A stretch of DNA of 64,000 bases from Streptomyces spiroverticillatus. GTDB taxonomy: Bacteria > Actinomycetota > Actinomycetes > Streptomycetales > Streptomycetaceae. Both the position numbers and the translations under genes were made by a program. The notes beneath the pieces were generated by a model that made no database searches, was not told the origin of the DNA, and saw only the letters and a program-made list of their open reading frames with translations. Positions 33,837 through 42,937 of the stretch are shown here, piece by piece. The stretch spans positions 215,271 to 279,270 of the forward strand of contig BMUX01000012.1 in the NCBI GenBank assembly GCA_014650415.1, written 5' to 3'. Position 1 is the stretch's first letter, and every line of letters begins with the position of its first letter.

Positions 33837-34032
33837 GCCACAACCCCCTGACGGTCCATCAGCAAGGCCCCGAATGTACGTGTCGTTTGAACCGAAAGGA
33901 AGTGCCGTGCCCGAACCGGAAAGAAGGCCCGTGCCGCATCTTCCGGCGTGCGAAAGTCGCCCGCACGCTGCCTACTGGAAGGAGGACCGACCGGCATCCG
34001 GTCGGCCCCGCCGACCGCCCTAAGGACCCGCC

Positions 34033-34263
34033 ATGTCCCGCCCCCGCACCGTCCCCGCAGCCTTCGCCACCGCCCTGCTCGCGGGCGGCCTCCTGCTCGC
34101 CCCCGCAGCCGCCGCCGACGCGCCGCCCGGCGGAGACCGCTGCGCCGCCATCCAGCGCGACCTCGACGCCTACCGGCGCGGCGAGGTCCAGTACTTCGTC
34201 GATCCCGAACCGGCCTGGCGGGCAGAAGCCGCCGAACTCGGCTGCGAGATCTGCGGGCTCTGA
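34033..34263 (+). CDS. Small secreted protein
   Basis: A protein of 76 residues with a clear Sec signal peptide (MSRPRTVPAAFATALLAGG start, probable AxA cleavage near residue 28). The mature part, about 48 residues, holds three Cys (one near RCAAIQRDL and two in LGCEICGL) that may form a disulphide. AAGGACCCGCC precedes the ATG. Function unknown. Confidence 0.65.
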   Translation: MSRPRTVPAAFATALLAGGLLLAPAAAADAPPGGDRCAAIQRDLDAYRRGEVQYFVDPEPAWRAEAAELGCEICGL

Positions 34264-34325
34264 CGACGCGGGGAGGCAACGCCAGGGCCCGCAGGCTTCC
34301 GTGCTTACCGGCGGTACCGATCGCC

Positions 34326-35042
34326 TCAGGCCGGAAGCCGGTTCGGGTGCGACATCCGGCGCGCCGCCCGCAACAGTCCCTGGATCTGCGGTCCCGCCTG
34401 CTCCACCCCGGTCACCGGCGTGGGGAACGCCAGCCGTACGTCGGCGTGCGCACGCGGGTACTCCAGGCGCAGCGTGAGCCCGTACCGGTCCATCGCCACC
34501 GGCATCGCCCGCGTCAGGTCCGCGGTCCGCGGCGCCCGCACCAGGCGCAGCAGCAAGGGCACCAACTCGGCATGCGCGTCCAGCAGATGCGTGAGCATCC
34601 CCGCCTCGCAGACGGCGAGCGGGTCCGGAAGGGTGTGCTCCAGCTCCTCCAGGGTGACGTAGGCCCGCCCGTCCGCGTCCTCGATCACCGCCTGCCCGAA
34701 CTCCATGCAGGTGCTGCCCTGGGGGGCCTCGGAGGAGTCGTACGGCGCGGCCAGCAGACCGGTGACCGTGACGCGGGCGCGGACCCGGTCCCGTACCGGA
34801 GTGGGTGCGACGTCGGTGAACTCCAGCCGCACGGGGATGCGTTCGTGCCCGGGGGAGGGGTGGGCCTGGTCGGTGGGTTCATGGACGTGGATGCGGCTCA
34901 TGACGCCTTCTCCGTCGAGCCTGCGCACCTCCGTGTGCACGCCGTCGCTGACGACGGTCATCGAGTGGGCGGCGGCCAGCACGGAGCGGACGCGCTCGGC
35001 GCTGGTCGGCTGCTGGGCACGGGAGGGGCGGGGCAGGCGCAT
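34326..35042 (-). CDS. DUF2470-domain protein, probably iron-regulated
   Basis: A protein of 238 residues. Residues 10-105 are low in motifs and the C-terminal part matches DUF2470 (LTHLLDAHAELVPLLLRL, AMPVAMDRYGLTLRLEYP, then DVRLAFPTPVTG), a domain found with heme-utilisation (HugZ/PPOX-like) proteins. A 19-bp DmdR/IdeR box lies 45 bp upstream, so it should be derepressed in low iron. GGAG is seven bases before ATG 35042. A heme-iron or iron-supply role is inferred. Confidence 0.82.
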   Translation of the reverse strand: MRLPRPSRAQQPTSAERVRSVLAAAHSMTVVSDGVHTEVRRLDGEGVMSRIHVHEPTDQAHPSPGHERIPVRLEFTDVAPTPVRDRVRARVTVTGLLAAPYDSSEAPQGSTCMEFGQAVIEDADGRAYVTLEELEHTLPDPLAVCEAGMLTHLLDAHAELVPLLLRLVRAPRTADLTRAMPVAMDRYGLTLRLEYPRAHADVRLAFPTPVTGVEQAGPQIQGLLRAARRMSHPNRLPA

Positions 35043-35086
35043 GCGGGATCTCCAAGAGGCAACGGCAGGACACCGGATCGAGCAAC

Positions 35087-35105
35087 TTAGGTAAGCCTAA
35101 CCTAA
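35087..35105. promoter_or_regulatory. DmdR/IdeR-type iron box
   Basis: A 19-bp near-palindrome, reading TTAGGTTAGGCTTACCTAA on the minus strand, matches the actinobacterial DmdR1/IdeR operator consensus. It lies 45 bp upstream of the DUF2470 gene, where an iron-loaded repressor would block its promoter. Confidence 0.88.
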
Positions 35106-35215
35106 TGCTCTTCCGGTGACTGCGGTGTGACACGGATCAGCCGAAATCCGCTCCCGCGCCGCGCGAAGCCGTAAGCGAAACGGGCCTGCACGCAACGGCC
35201 GTACGTGAAATGGCC

Positions 35216-35836
35216 TTACTCGAAGCGCTCGGTGTCCCCCGCCCCGCGCCGGACGATCTCCGCCTCGCCGTCCGAGAAGTCGACCACCGTCGTCGGCACC
35301 GTCCCGCAGTCGCCCGAGTCGATCACCGCGTCCACGACGTGATCGAGCCGCTCCTTGATCTCCCAGCCCTGCGTCATCGGCTCCTCCTGGTCGGGCAGCA
35401 GCAGCGTGCTCGACACCAACGGCTCGCCGAGCTGCTCGAGAAGGGCCTGCGCGACGACGTGATCGGGGATCCGCACGCCCACCGTCTTCTTCTTCGGGTG
35501 CAGCAACTGGCGCGGCACCTCCTTCGTCGCGGGCAGGATGAAGGTGTAACTGCCCGGCGTCGCCGCCTTGATGGTGCGGAACACCCGGTTGTCGAGCTGC
35601 ACGAACTGGCCCAGCTGCGCGAAGTCGTGGCAGACCAGCGTGAAGTGGTGCCGGTCGTCCAGGTTGCGGATCGTACGGATCCGGTTGATGCCGTCCTTGC
35701 TGCCGAGCTGACAGCCCAGCGCGTAACAGGAGTCCGTCGGATACGCGACGAGCGCGCCCGCCCGGATGCTGTCCGCCACGCTCGCGATGGTGCGGGGCTG
35801 GGGGTTCTCGGGGTGCACGTCGAAGTACTTGGCCAT
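35216..35836 (-). CDS. Sua5/YciO/YrdC-family protein
   Basis: A protein of 206 residues of the YrdC-like fold, the domain that makes threonylcarbamoyl-AMP for the t6A tRNA modification. Seen are SIRAGALVAYPTDSCYALGC near residue 25, IRNLDDRHHFTLVCHD and RVFRTIKAATPGSYTFILPA. The KxR..SxN pattern of true Sua5/TsaC is only partly kept (GALVAYPTDS; GVRIPDH), so it belongs more likely to the YciO branch, whose role is less clear. No Sua5 C-terminal extension. Confidence 0.88.
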   Translation of the reverse strand: MAKYFDVHPENPQPRTIASVADSIRAGALVAYPTDSCYALGCQLGSKDGINRIRTIRNLDDRHHFTLVCHDFAQLGQFVQLDNRVFRTIKAATPGSYTFILPATKEVPRQLLHPKKKTVGVRIPDHVVAQALLEQLGEPLVSSTLLLPDQEEPMTQGWEIKERLDHVVDAVIDSGDCGTVPTTVVDFSDGEAEIVRRGAGDTERFE

Positions 35837-35897
35837 CTGCCGAGTCTAGGCGATCACCCCCGAACCGCCCGGCGAAGCCCACCCGCCTCCGCACCCC

Positions 35898-36689
35898 CTA
35901 CTCGACCGCCGCCCCGTCCATCGTCCGCCGCATCGCCATGTTGCTGACCAGCAGACCGCCGTCCACCGGCAGCGTCACCCCGGTGATCCACGCCGCGTCC
36001 GACGACGCCAGAAAAGTCACCGCCGCCGCGATGTCCTCGGGCTCCCCGAGCCGCCCCATCGGGTAGTGCGCGGGGAGCGCGTCCAGCGGCGTCTCGCGCC
36101 CCTCCCAGGCTCCTGTGCGTACGGTTCCGGGCTCGACGACGTTCACCCGCACCCCGCGCGGCGCGCACTGCACGGCCAGCGTGCGCGTGAGGGACGCCAG
36201 GCCCGCCTTCGCGGCGCTGTAGGCGTGGTTGCCGAAGTGCCGCTCCGCGTTGACGGAGCCGATGTTGACGATCGCCCCGCGCCCGCCGGCCGCCGCCAGA
36301 TGCGGCAGGGCGGCGCGCACGCAGCGGAAAGCGCCGTGCAGGCTCACCTCGAAGTCCTCGTACCAGGACTCGTCCGGAGTCTCCTCGAAGAGCGCGGGCT
36401 CCGCATGACAGGCGTACGCGTTGTTGACCAGCACGTCCAGCCGCCCGAAGGACTCCACGGCCCGCGCCACCGCCGCCTCCACCGCCGCCCGGTCGACGAC
36501 GTCACAGCCCTGGGCCAGCGCCGCCCCGCCCCCCTTGCGTATCTCCGAGGCCACCCGCTCGGCCCGCTCCGGTTCCCGGTCGGTGACGAGCACCTTCGCC
36601 CCCTCCGCCGCGAACCGCCGTGCGGTCGCCTCCCCGATGCCCTGACCTGCGCCGCTGATGAGTACGCCGTATCCGTCGAAACGAGTCAT
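35898..36689 (-). CDS. Short-chain dehydrogenase/reductase (SDR)
   Basis: A protein of 263 residues, classical SDR. Cofactor motif SGAGQGIGEA at residues 12-21, NNAYAC at about 87, active-site Ser in NIGSVNAERHF and YSAAKAG with catalytic Tyr and Lys. A DRE after the second strand (VTDREPERAE) suggests NAD(H) preference. ATG 36689 chosen; the longer frame is shadow. Substrate unknown. Confidence 0.9.
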   Translation of the reverse strand: MTRFDGYGVLISGAGQGIGEATARRFAAEGAKVLVTDREPERAERVASEIRKGGGAALAQGCDVVDRAAVEAAVARAVESFGRLDVLVNNAYACHAEPALFEETPDESWYEDFEVSLHGAFRCVRAALPHLAAAGGRGAIVNIGSVNAERHFGNHAYSAAKAGLASLTRTLAVQCAPRGVRVNVVEPGTVRTGAWEGRETPLDALPAHYPMGRLGEPEDIAAAVTFLASSDAAWITGVTLPVDGGLLVSNMAMRRTMDGAAVE

Positions 36690-36825
36690 GGCCGAACCGT
36701 AGACACGGGGCCGGGGCCGACGGGCGGGTTTCGCACAGGAGCCGCACCCCGGCCCCCGGCCAGGAACCACGGGAGCGCCTATGCTCCTGCGAGACCGTCC
36801 GGCGACGAATCCCGAGGACCCCTCC

Positions 36826-37311
36826 GTGCCCCCGACTCCCGCACCGCGCACCCCCCTTGCCGACTTCACGCTCCCCGGAGGCGTGCTCACCGACGACGCC
36901 TTCGTTCGCGGCGACTACACGCTCAGCACCCGGCGCGGCCGCCCCCTCGTCCTCGCCTTCTACCCCGGCGACGACACCCCCGTGTGCACCAAGCAGCTCT
37001 GCTCCTACTCCAGCGGCCTCGACGCCTTCGCCGACACCGGGGCCGAGGTGTGGGGCATCAGCCCGCAGAGCGTCGACAGCCACGAGGCCTTCGCCCGCAA
37101 GCACGGCCTGCGCATGCCGCTGCTCGCCGACACCGACCGCTCCGTCGCCAAGGCCTTCGGTATCACCGCCCCCGGCATCGGCCTGCGCCGCGCCGTGTTC
37201 ATCGTGGCCCCCGACGGCACCCTGCACTGGAAGCACGTCTCCCTGCTGGGCGCCACCTTCCAGAACACCGACACCCTCACCCGCGAACTGAAGGCGCTCT
37301 CCGCCTCCTGA
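36826..37311 (+). CDS. Peroxiredoxin of the BCP/PrxQ type
   Basis: A protein of 161 residues that reduces hydrogen peroxide and organic peroxides with thiols. The active-site block is LAFYPGDDTPVCTKQLCSYS, where the first Cys is peroxidatic and the second, five residues later, resolving, as in PrxQ. GTG 36826 has GAGGA seven bases upstream; ATG 36781 is an in-frame alternative (176 residues), but TATGCT there also resembles a -10 box. Divergent from the SDR gene. Confidence 0.88.
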   Translation: MPPTPAPRTPLADFTLPGGVLTDDAFVRGDYTLSTRRGRPLVLAFYPGDDTPVCTKQLCSYSSGLDAFADTGAEVWGISPQSVDSHEAFARKHGLRMPLLADTDRSVAKAFGITAPGIGLRRAVFIVAPDGTLHWKHVSLLGATFQNTDTLTRELKALSAS

Positions 37312-37451
37312 CCCCCGCCCCAGGTCCACACCCGGCCCCCGCCGCGTATGCCGATGGGGCAGGGTGCGGTTCCTGCCCCGGTACGACGGCGGGCCGTGCG
37401 GCCGCTCCGAGGATGGAGGAACACCCCCTTCCCCTTCCTCCGGAGCCCGGC

Positions 37452-38269
37452 ATGCCCGCCACCTTCGTCCATCCCGCCGCCGTCGTCCCGCTGTGCAGGG
37501 GCAGACTCGTGCCGTCCGCGCTGATCATCGGATCGACGGTGCCCGACCTGTACGAGCTGCCGTTCCCCGACAGCGGCGGCATGCACGAGTGGATACCGGG
37601 CCTGATCTTCTGCCCCTCCAGGCCCTCCCGATGCTGGCCGGCTACCACCTGCTGCTCAAGCGGCCACTGGCCGACCTCGCGGGGCCGAGGCTGCGTGCCA
37701 GGCTCGCCGGTCCCGTGCGGGGCTTCCGGCCGCGCACCGTCGACGACTACGGCTGGATCTGGCTGTCGGCCGCCCTCGGCACCGCCACCCACCTCTTCTT
37801 CGACGACCTCACCCACGGGACGTACGTCGACTGGGGCCTGACTCCCGTCGTCGGCTCCTACAGCGGCACCCAGCTCGTCCAGGAGGGTCTCTCGCTCGTC
37901 GGACTGCTGGTGCTGGTCCTGGCCGTGTGGTCCTGGTACGGCAAGGCCCCCGTCGCCACCGACCCCGGCGCCCTGCTGCCCGCGCAGCCCCGGCCCGCCC
38001 GGATCACCGCCCGTACGGCCCTCGTCGCCGCCGTGCTGGCGGGCGCCCTCGCCGAGGTGCTCGACCCGCGCGTCGCGAAGGTCTACCCGGGCATCATCCA
38101 GACCGAGCCGGTCCCCATGGGCTTCGCCTTCGTCTGGGACGTCTCCGTGGACGCTTCGCTGCGGGCCCTCGACTGGGGCGTCGCGGCGATCGTCGTGTAC
38201 GCGGCCGTCTGGCAGGCGTGCCGCCTGCTGCCGTCCCTGCGGGCGGGCGCCTTCTCCGTACGGAAGTAG
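37452..38269 (+). pseudogene. DUF4184 membrane protein, frameshifted
   Basis: Two frames together encode one DUF4184-like protein. ATG 37452 opens MPATFVHPAAVVPL and ALIIGSTVPDLYELPFPDSG, with the typical HPA and PD motifs. Near 37605-37625 the sensible reading moves to the frame that contains LPMLAGYHLLLKRPLADLAG and four membrane spans to the stop at 38267-38269. One extra C in the run around 37615 would join them as FCPSQALPMLAG. So this is a one-base deletion: either a real pseudogene or a sequencing error. Function of DUF4184 proteins is unknown. Confidence 0.75.
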
Positions 38270-38318
38270 GCACGACAGCAGCAGAAGCAGGGGTACGAGG
38301 CCGGACGCGCCCGGCGGC

Positions 38319-38987
38319 TCACAGCCCGCCGGTGAGCCCCGCCTCGTGCGCCACCAGCGCCGCCCGCACCCGGTTGGTCGCCCCGAGCTTGGTCAGGATG
38401 CGGCCCACGTGCGCCTTCACCGTGCCGGGTTCCACGCCGAGCCGCTCGGCGATCTGCGCGTTCGAGGAACCGTCGCCCAGCAGGGCCAGCACCTCCCGCT
38501 CCCGCTCGGTGAGGCCCGCCACCAGCTCGGCGGCCCGCGCGGCGGCCGCACCGCGCTCCTGCTCCTGCGCCGCGCGCAGCCTGCGCAGCACGTGTCCGGT
38601 CACCCCGGGCGAGAGCACCGCCTCGCGGGAGGCCGCCGCCCGGGCCGCGCCGATCAGCTCCTCGGGGCGGCTGCTCTTCAGCAGGAAACCGTCCGCCCCG
38701 GCCGCCACGGCCCCGGCCACGTACTCCTCGGTGCCGAACGTCGTGAGCATCAGCACCGCGGCCGCAGGACGCAGCTCCTTGATCCGCCGCACCGCCGAGA
38801 GGCCGCCAGCACCCGGCATCCGTACGTCCAGCAGCACCACGTCGACCGGGACCCGCCCGGCCTCGGCGACCGCGCTCGCGTCGTCGCCGGCCTCCGCGAC
38901 CACCTCGATGTCCTCGGCGTGCCGCAGCACCAGCCGGATGCCCGCACGGACCAGGGCCTCGTCGTCCACGAGCAGCACTCGGATCAC
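38319..38987 (-). CDS. NarL/LuxR-type response regulator (first pair)
   Basis: A protein of 222 residues. The receiver has the acidic pair DDE at 8-10, phosphoacceptor Asp 54 (VLLDVRMPG) and K104-type FLLKSS; a LuxR-type helix-turn-helix follows (LTEREREVLALLGDGSSNAQ). GTG 38987 has GGAG six bases upstream. It lies 44 bp after the adjacent sensor kinase on the same strand, which is its likely partner. Confidence 0.93.
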   Translation of the reverse strand: MIRVLLVDDEALVRAGIRLVLRHAEDIEVVAEAGDDASAVAEAGRVPVDVVLLDVRMPGAGGLSAVRRIKELRPAAAVLMLTTFGTEEYVAGAVAAGADGFLLKSSRPEELIGAARAAASREAVLSPGVTGHVLRRLRAAQEQERGAAAARAAELVAGLTEREREVLALLGDGSSNAQIAERLGVEPGTVKAHVGRILTKLGATNRVRAALVAHEAGLTGGL

Positions 38988-39031
38988 GGGAAACTCCGGA
39001 AAGGGGCACGGGATGCAGCAGGGCACAGGGC

Positions 39032-40582
39032 TCAGCGGCGGACGGTGAACCGGGAAACCTCGACCAGCCGGTCGTCGCGGAAACAGTAACGCACCAGGTG
39101 GACGGGGTGCGGGCCCGGTTCCTGGCCCACATACGGGAACACGCAGTCCGCCCCGGCGGGCACCGCGGGCTCATGGCCGAGCGCCGCGGCCCGGGCCAGC
39201 GGATCGTCCGGGCCCACCCGCCGCCCGACCTCCTCCCGGTCCATCCCGACCCGCACCGGCCCCGGCTCGGGCAGTGGTACGGGGCCCGGCGCGTACCGGT
39301 CCACGAGCCGCAGCCCGAGCAGCAGCAGCGCCCCGACCACCAGCAGCCCCGCCGCCCCGGCCGCCGCCCGCAGCACACCCGGCCAGCGGGAGGGCACCTG
39401 CTCCGGGTCGACCGTCGGGGCGGACGGCACCAGGGCGAGCGCCCGGGGCAGGACGGCCTCCACGGCGAACCCCGCCCCCATGCTTGTGGCCCGGAGCGTC
39501 CCGCCGAGCAGCCCGACACGCTCCCGCAGCCCGGCCAGGCCCCGCCCCGTACCGGGGGAGGGGAGGGAGGGCGACGGCCCGTTGCGCACCCCCACCCCCA
39601 CGGTGTCGTCGTCGACGTCCACGCGCACGTCCGACGGTGCGCCCGGGGCGTGCCGGTGCGCGTTGCTCAGCGCCTCGCGCAGCACCCGGTGCACCGCGAG
39701 CCGCAGCCGGGGAGCCGCCCCGGTCAGGTCCTCGCCCGTCCACTCCAGGGAGACGGGAGTGCCGGTCGCCCGGGAGGCGGCGACCAGGGCGGTCGTGTCG
39801 GCGCGCGTGCCGGTGGCCTCGGTGGGGCGGGCGTCGTCGGCCTGCCCCAGCACGCCGAGCACCTCCTGGAGTTCGGCGACCGCGAGCGAGGCGGCCGTGT
39901 GGATCTGGGCCGCCTCCTCGCGCAGCGCCGGCTGCCGGGCGGCGAGGGCCAGTTCCAGGCCGCCGGAGTACAGGGAGATCAGGCTCAGCCGGTGCCCGAG
40001 GAGGTCGTGCATCTCGGCGGCGATCCGCGACCGTTCGGCCAGCCGGGCGTTCCCGTCGGCCGCCCGCGCGCTCTCCCGCAGCATGCGTACGGCCCGCTCC
40101 TGCTGCCCGACGACCACACCGACCAGCCCGGGACCCAGCACCGCCAGAACCGACATGACCACGCCCAACGGCACGACCTGAGCCGCCGAGGGAGCCGTCG
40201 CCGGCGCGCCCGCCAACGGCAGCAGCGCCGCCACCGCGAACACCGCGACCGGCCACCGCACCGTCTGCACCCGCCGCCCCGCCCCGAAGGCGGCCACGGC
40301 CGTCAGCAGCGCCACCGAGGGAACGGCACCCACGGCCGCCGCCAGCACCCACAGCACCGCGACCGGAAACCTGTGCCGCAGCACCAGCAGCAGCGCGCAC
40401 GCCACGGCACCGAGCCGGGCCCAGGAGCCGTGCGGCCCCCATTCCAGGGACCACTCCAGTACGGCTGCGGTCGCCGCAAGCACTGCGCACGCGAGCACGA
40501 CCTCGGCAGCAAGACGCCGCCGGGCGGCAGGAGAGGAGGCTGCATCACTGGCGGTCGCGTCACTGGCGTACGGAAGACCCAC
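39032..40582 (-). CDS. NarL-type sensor histidine kinase with C-terminal membrane/extracytoplasmic module
   Basis: A protein of 516 residues. Five hydrophobic spans occupy about 27-158, then a HisKA_3 dimerisation helix with the phosphoacceptor His 192 (IAAEMHDLLGHRLSLISL) and an ATPase domain (LREALSNAHRHAP, GTGRGLAGLRERVG). Unusually the chain continues: a further membrane span at about 405-424, then about 80 residues with an SmpA-like VRVGMDREEVGRRVG and two Cys (480, 500) that could pair outside the cell. GTG 40582 is the only plausible start but its ribosome-binding site is poorly spaced. Cotranscribed with the response regulator downstream. Confidence 0.9.
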   Translation of the reverse strand: MGLPYASDATASDAASSPAARRRLAAEVVLACAVLAATAAVLEWSLEWGPHGSWARLGAVACALLLVLRHRFPVAVLWVLAAAVGAVPSVALLTAVAAFGAGRRVQTVRWPVAVFAVAALLPLAGAPATAPSAAQVVPLGVVMSVLAVLGPGLVGVVVGQQERAVRMLRESARAADGNARLAERSRIAAEMHDLLGHRLSLISLYSGGLELALAARQPALREEAAQIHTAASLAVAELQEVLGVLGQADDARPTEATGTRADTTALVAASRATGTPVSLEWTGEDLTGAAPRLRLAVHRVLREALSNAHRHAPGAPSDVRVDVDDDTVGVGVRNGPSPSLPSPGTGRGLAGLRERVGLLGGTLRATSMGAGFAVEAVLPRALALVPSAPTVDPEQVPSRWPGVLRAAAGAAGLLVVGALLLLGLRLVDRYAPGPVPLPEPGPVRVGMDREEVGRRVGPDDPLARAAALGHEPAVPAGADCVFPYVGQEPGPHPVHLVRYCFRDDRLVEVSRFTVRR

Positions 40583-40643
40583 CTCCCCATGATCACCCCG
40601 AGCGTGCGTACGCGTCCGAGCCGCAATCCACAGCTATCCGCGG

Positions 40644-41300
40644 TTATCCGCCCGCGACCCGTCCCGCCTCCCACGCCCACGCGGCGATCCCCACCCGGTT
40701 GCGCACCTTCAGCTTGGCCTGGATGTTCGCGATGTGGGTCTTGGCCGTACCGGCGGAGATGAACAGCCGGTCCCCGATCTCCGCGTTCGTCAGCCCGTCC
40801 GCGACCAGGTGCGCGATCTCCGTCTCCCGGACCGTGAGCGGCGATGGGGGAGCGGCGGAGGGAGCCGCCGCCTGCTGCGCCGGAAGGTCGCGCAGCAGGC
40901 GGACCGTGATCTGGGGACTGATCAGTACGTCGCCAGCCACCGCCGCCCGTACCCCCTCGATGAGCAGGTTCGGCCCGGACCGCTTCAGCAGGAACCCGCA
41001 GGCGCCGTCCCGCAGCGCCGTGCGCACGTAGTCGTCGTGGTCGAAGGTCGTCACCACCAGCACCCGCACCGGGTCCTCGACCCCGGGCCCCGCCAGCCTG
41101 CGGGTGACCTCCAGGCCGTCGAGGCCCGGCATCCGGATGTCGGCGAGCACCAGGTCGGGGCGGAGCGAGCGGGCCAGTTCGACGGCGGTGGTGCCGTCGG
41201 CCGCCTCGCCGACCACCGTCATGTCCGGCTGCGAGTCCAGGACCATGCGGAACCCGGTGCGGACGTCGGCCTGGTCGTCGGCGAGCAGGATACGGATCAC
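40644..41300 (-). CDS. NarL/LuxR-type response regulator (second pair)
   Basis: A protein of 218 residues: receiver with DDQ at 8-10 and phosphoacceptor Asp 54 (LVLADIRMPG), FLLKRSGP with the conserved Lys, a Pro/Ala linker, and a LuxR-type helix-turn-helix (LTVRETEIAHLVADGLTNAE). GTG 41300 overlaps the kinase stop (GTGA), indicating translational coupling with that sensor. Confidence 0.93.
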   Translation of the reverse strand: MIRILLADDQADVRTGFRMVLDSQPDMTVVGEAADGTTAVELARSLRPDLVLADIRMPGLDGLEVTRRLAGPGVEDPVRVLVVTTFDHDDYVRTALRDGACGFLLKRSGPNLLIEGVRAAVAGDVLISPQITVRLLRDLPAQQAAAPSAAPPSPLTVRETEIAHLVADGLTNAEIGDRLFISAGTAKTHIANIQAKLKVRNRVGIAAWAWEAGRVAGG

Positions 41301-42439
41301 TTCGGCTTCTCCGATGCGTCGTGAGGGGTACGGGGCGGGACGGTCCCGGAGGCGAACGGCAGCCGTGCCGTCAGCCGCCAGCCGGTGTCGCCGTCCGGGC
41401 CGACGGCGAGCGTGCCGCCCAGGGTGGCGGCGAGTTCGGTGAGCGCGGGGACGCCGCGACCGCCGCGCCGCTGGGCGAAGGGGCGGGGACGGGACCGTAC
41501 GCCGTCGTTGCGCACGCTCAGGTCCAGGGCGTCGCCGGTGACGGCCAGCGTGACGTCCACGCGGGTTGCCGCGGGGGAGTGGCGGCGGACGTTGGTGAGG
41601 GCCTCCACGACGATCCGGTACGCGGCCGCCCCGACCTCTCTCGGCAGCTCCTCCGGGAGTTCCGCGGCCATGTGCAGCTCTGCCTGCGTGGAGCCTGCGG
41701 CGGCGAAGTCGGCCACAAGGGAGGGGAGTTGGGACACGGAGGGCAGGGCGGTCGCGGTGCCGTCGGGGTCGAGCATCTCCATGGTGCGGTCCATGGCCGA
41801 CAGGGCGTTCAGCCCCGCCCTCTCGATGCGTTCCAGTGCGAGCACGGCCTGCCCCGGGTCGGTCGCCGCCACGAACCGGGCGGCCTGCGCCTGCACGACG
41901 ATGCCGCTGATGTCGTGCGCCACGAAGTCGTGCAGGTCCCGGGAGAGTTGGAGGCGCTGTGCCCTGCGCGCGTCCAGTACCGCCCGGCCCCGCAGGTCCT
42001 GCTGGCGGCGGAAGTGGGCCCCGGCCGCCACCGCCGCCAGTGCGGGCAGCAGCCAGACGGCCGCGATGCCGGTGCTCTCCAGCAGTGAACCGCCGGGGGC
42101 CAGCGGCACCGGCCACAGGGCCACGGCCAGGGACGCCAGCACCACCGAGGGACGCAGTTCCCTCGGGGCCGACCACCGGGTCACCGCCGCGATGAGCGGC
42201 AGCAGCAGGAAGGCCTGTGCCAGCTTCCAGCCCGACCCCGCCTCGTCGGCGGGCAGCGCGAAGGAGGTGACGAGCGACAGCACCGCGCACCCGGCGGTGG
42301 CGGCCGAGACGTCCACGCCCCCGGCGGCGCCGAAACCGCCACGCCGCATCCCGATCCCGATCCGTACCAGCGCACCGCACGCCACCAGCACGACCAGGCC
42401 GTCAAGTGCCGTACGCACCAAGCCGATTGTGTCCCCCAT
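41297..42439 (-). CDS. NarL-type sensor histidine kinase (second pair)
   Basis: A protein of 380 residues. Five or so membrane spans lie in residues 10-140, followed by the HisKA_3 helix with His 170 (LSRDLHDFVAHDISGIVVQA) and an ATPase domain (VVEALTNVRRHSPAATRV, RGVPALTELAATLGG). It has almost no extracytoplasmic loop, so it probably senses something in or at the membrane. Overlaps its response regulator by four bases. Confidence 0.93.
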   Translation of the reverse strand: MGDTIGLVRTALDGLVVLVACGALVRIGIGMRRGGFGAAGGVDVSAATAGCAVLSLVTSFALPADEAGSGWKLAQAFLLLPLIAAVTRWSAPRELRPSVVLASLAVALWPVPLAPGGSLLESTGIAAVWLLPALAAVAAGAHFRRQQDLRGRAVLDARRAQRLQLSRDLHDFVAHDISGIVVQAQAARFVAATDPGQAVLALERIERAGLNALSAMDRTMEMLDPDGTATALPSVSQLPSLVADFAAAGSTQAELHMAAELPEELPREVGAAAYRIVVEALTNVRRHSPAATRVDVTLAVTGDALDLSVRNDGVRSRPRPFAQRRGGRGVPALTELAATLGGTLAVGPDGDTGWRLTARLPFASGTVPPRTPHDASEKPK

Positions 42440-42616
42440 GCGTGCACCTTAAGCGCTCGGCCCCCGAACCGGCATCTGCCGATCGGCATACCCGCCGCAC
42501 CCACTGTGGCCTCGGCTTTTGTGCCGAACGGCGGATGGGCGGAAGGGACTGCGACGGCTGAGATGGGAGGCATCGCAGGACGGCCCGGAAGGGGCCTCCG
42601 GAGCAAGGGAGTTGGC

Positions 42617-42937
42617 ATGCGGAAGCAGCACGTGGCGGGGCTGGGCGAGAGGGAGGCCCGCCGTACGGCGGAGTGCGGCACCGGGAGCGCGGGGGCACGG
42701 AGGTCGGCCGCACGGGAGAGCGCGGCACGAAGGCGGGCAGCCGAACGAAGCGCGCCACCGTGGTCCTCGGACGGGCAGCGGGAAGCACTCGCCAAGACGC
42801 CGCCCGCACCCGCCGCCCCCGCTGCGTCGCTTGCCGGACCTACTGCGACGCCTGCCGTGCCTGCGGCACCCGCTGTCGCGCCTGCCGCGACGTCCGCCGC
42901 GCCCGTCGCCGTCCGGGAGGCCGGTCGCCGTGGCTGA
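42617..42937 (+). CDS. Possible small Ala/Arg/Pro-rich protein
   Basis: A candidate of 106 residues starting at ATG 42617 with AGGGAG five bases upstream, ending eight bases inside the next gene. Composition is Ala, Arg and Pro with no recognisable fold, and third-position GC looks lower than in neighbouring genes, so it may not be real. Without it, 42440-42929 is a 490-bp leader with no other feature I can identify. Confidence 0.3.
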   Translation: MRKQHVAGLGEREARRTAECGTGSAGARRSAARESAARRRAAERSAPPWSSDGQREALAKTPPAPAAPAASLAGPTATPAVPAAPAVAPAATSAAPVAVREAGRRG

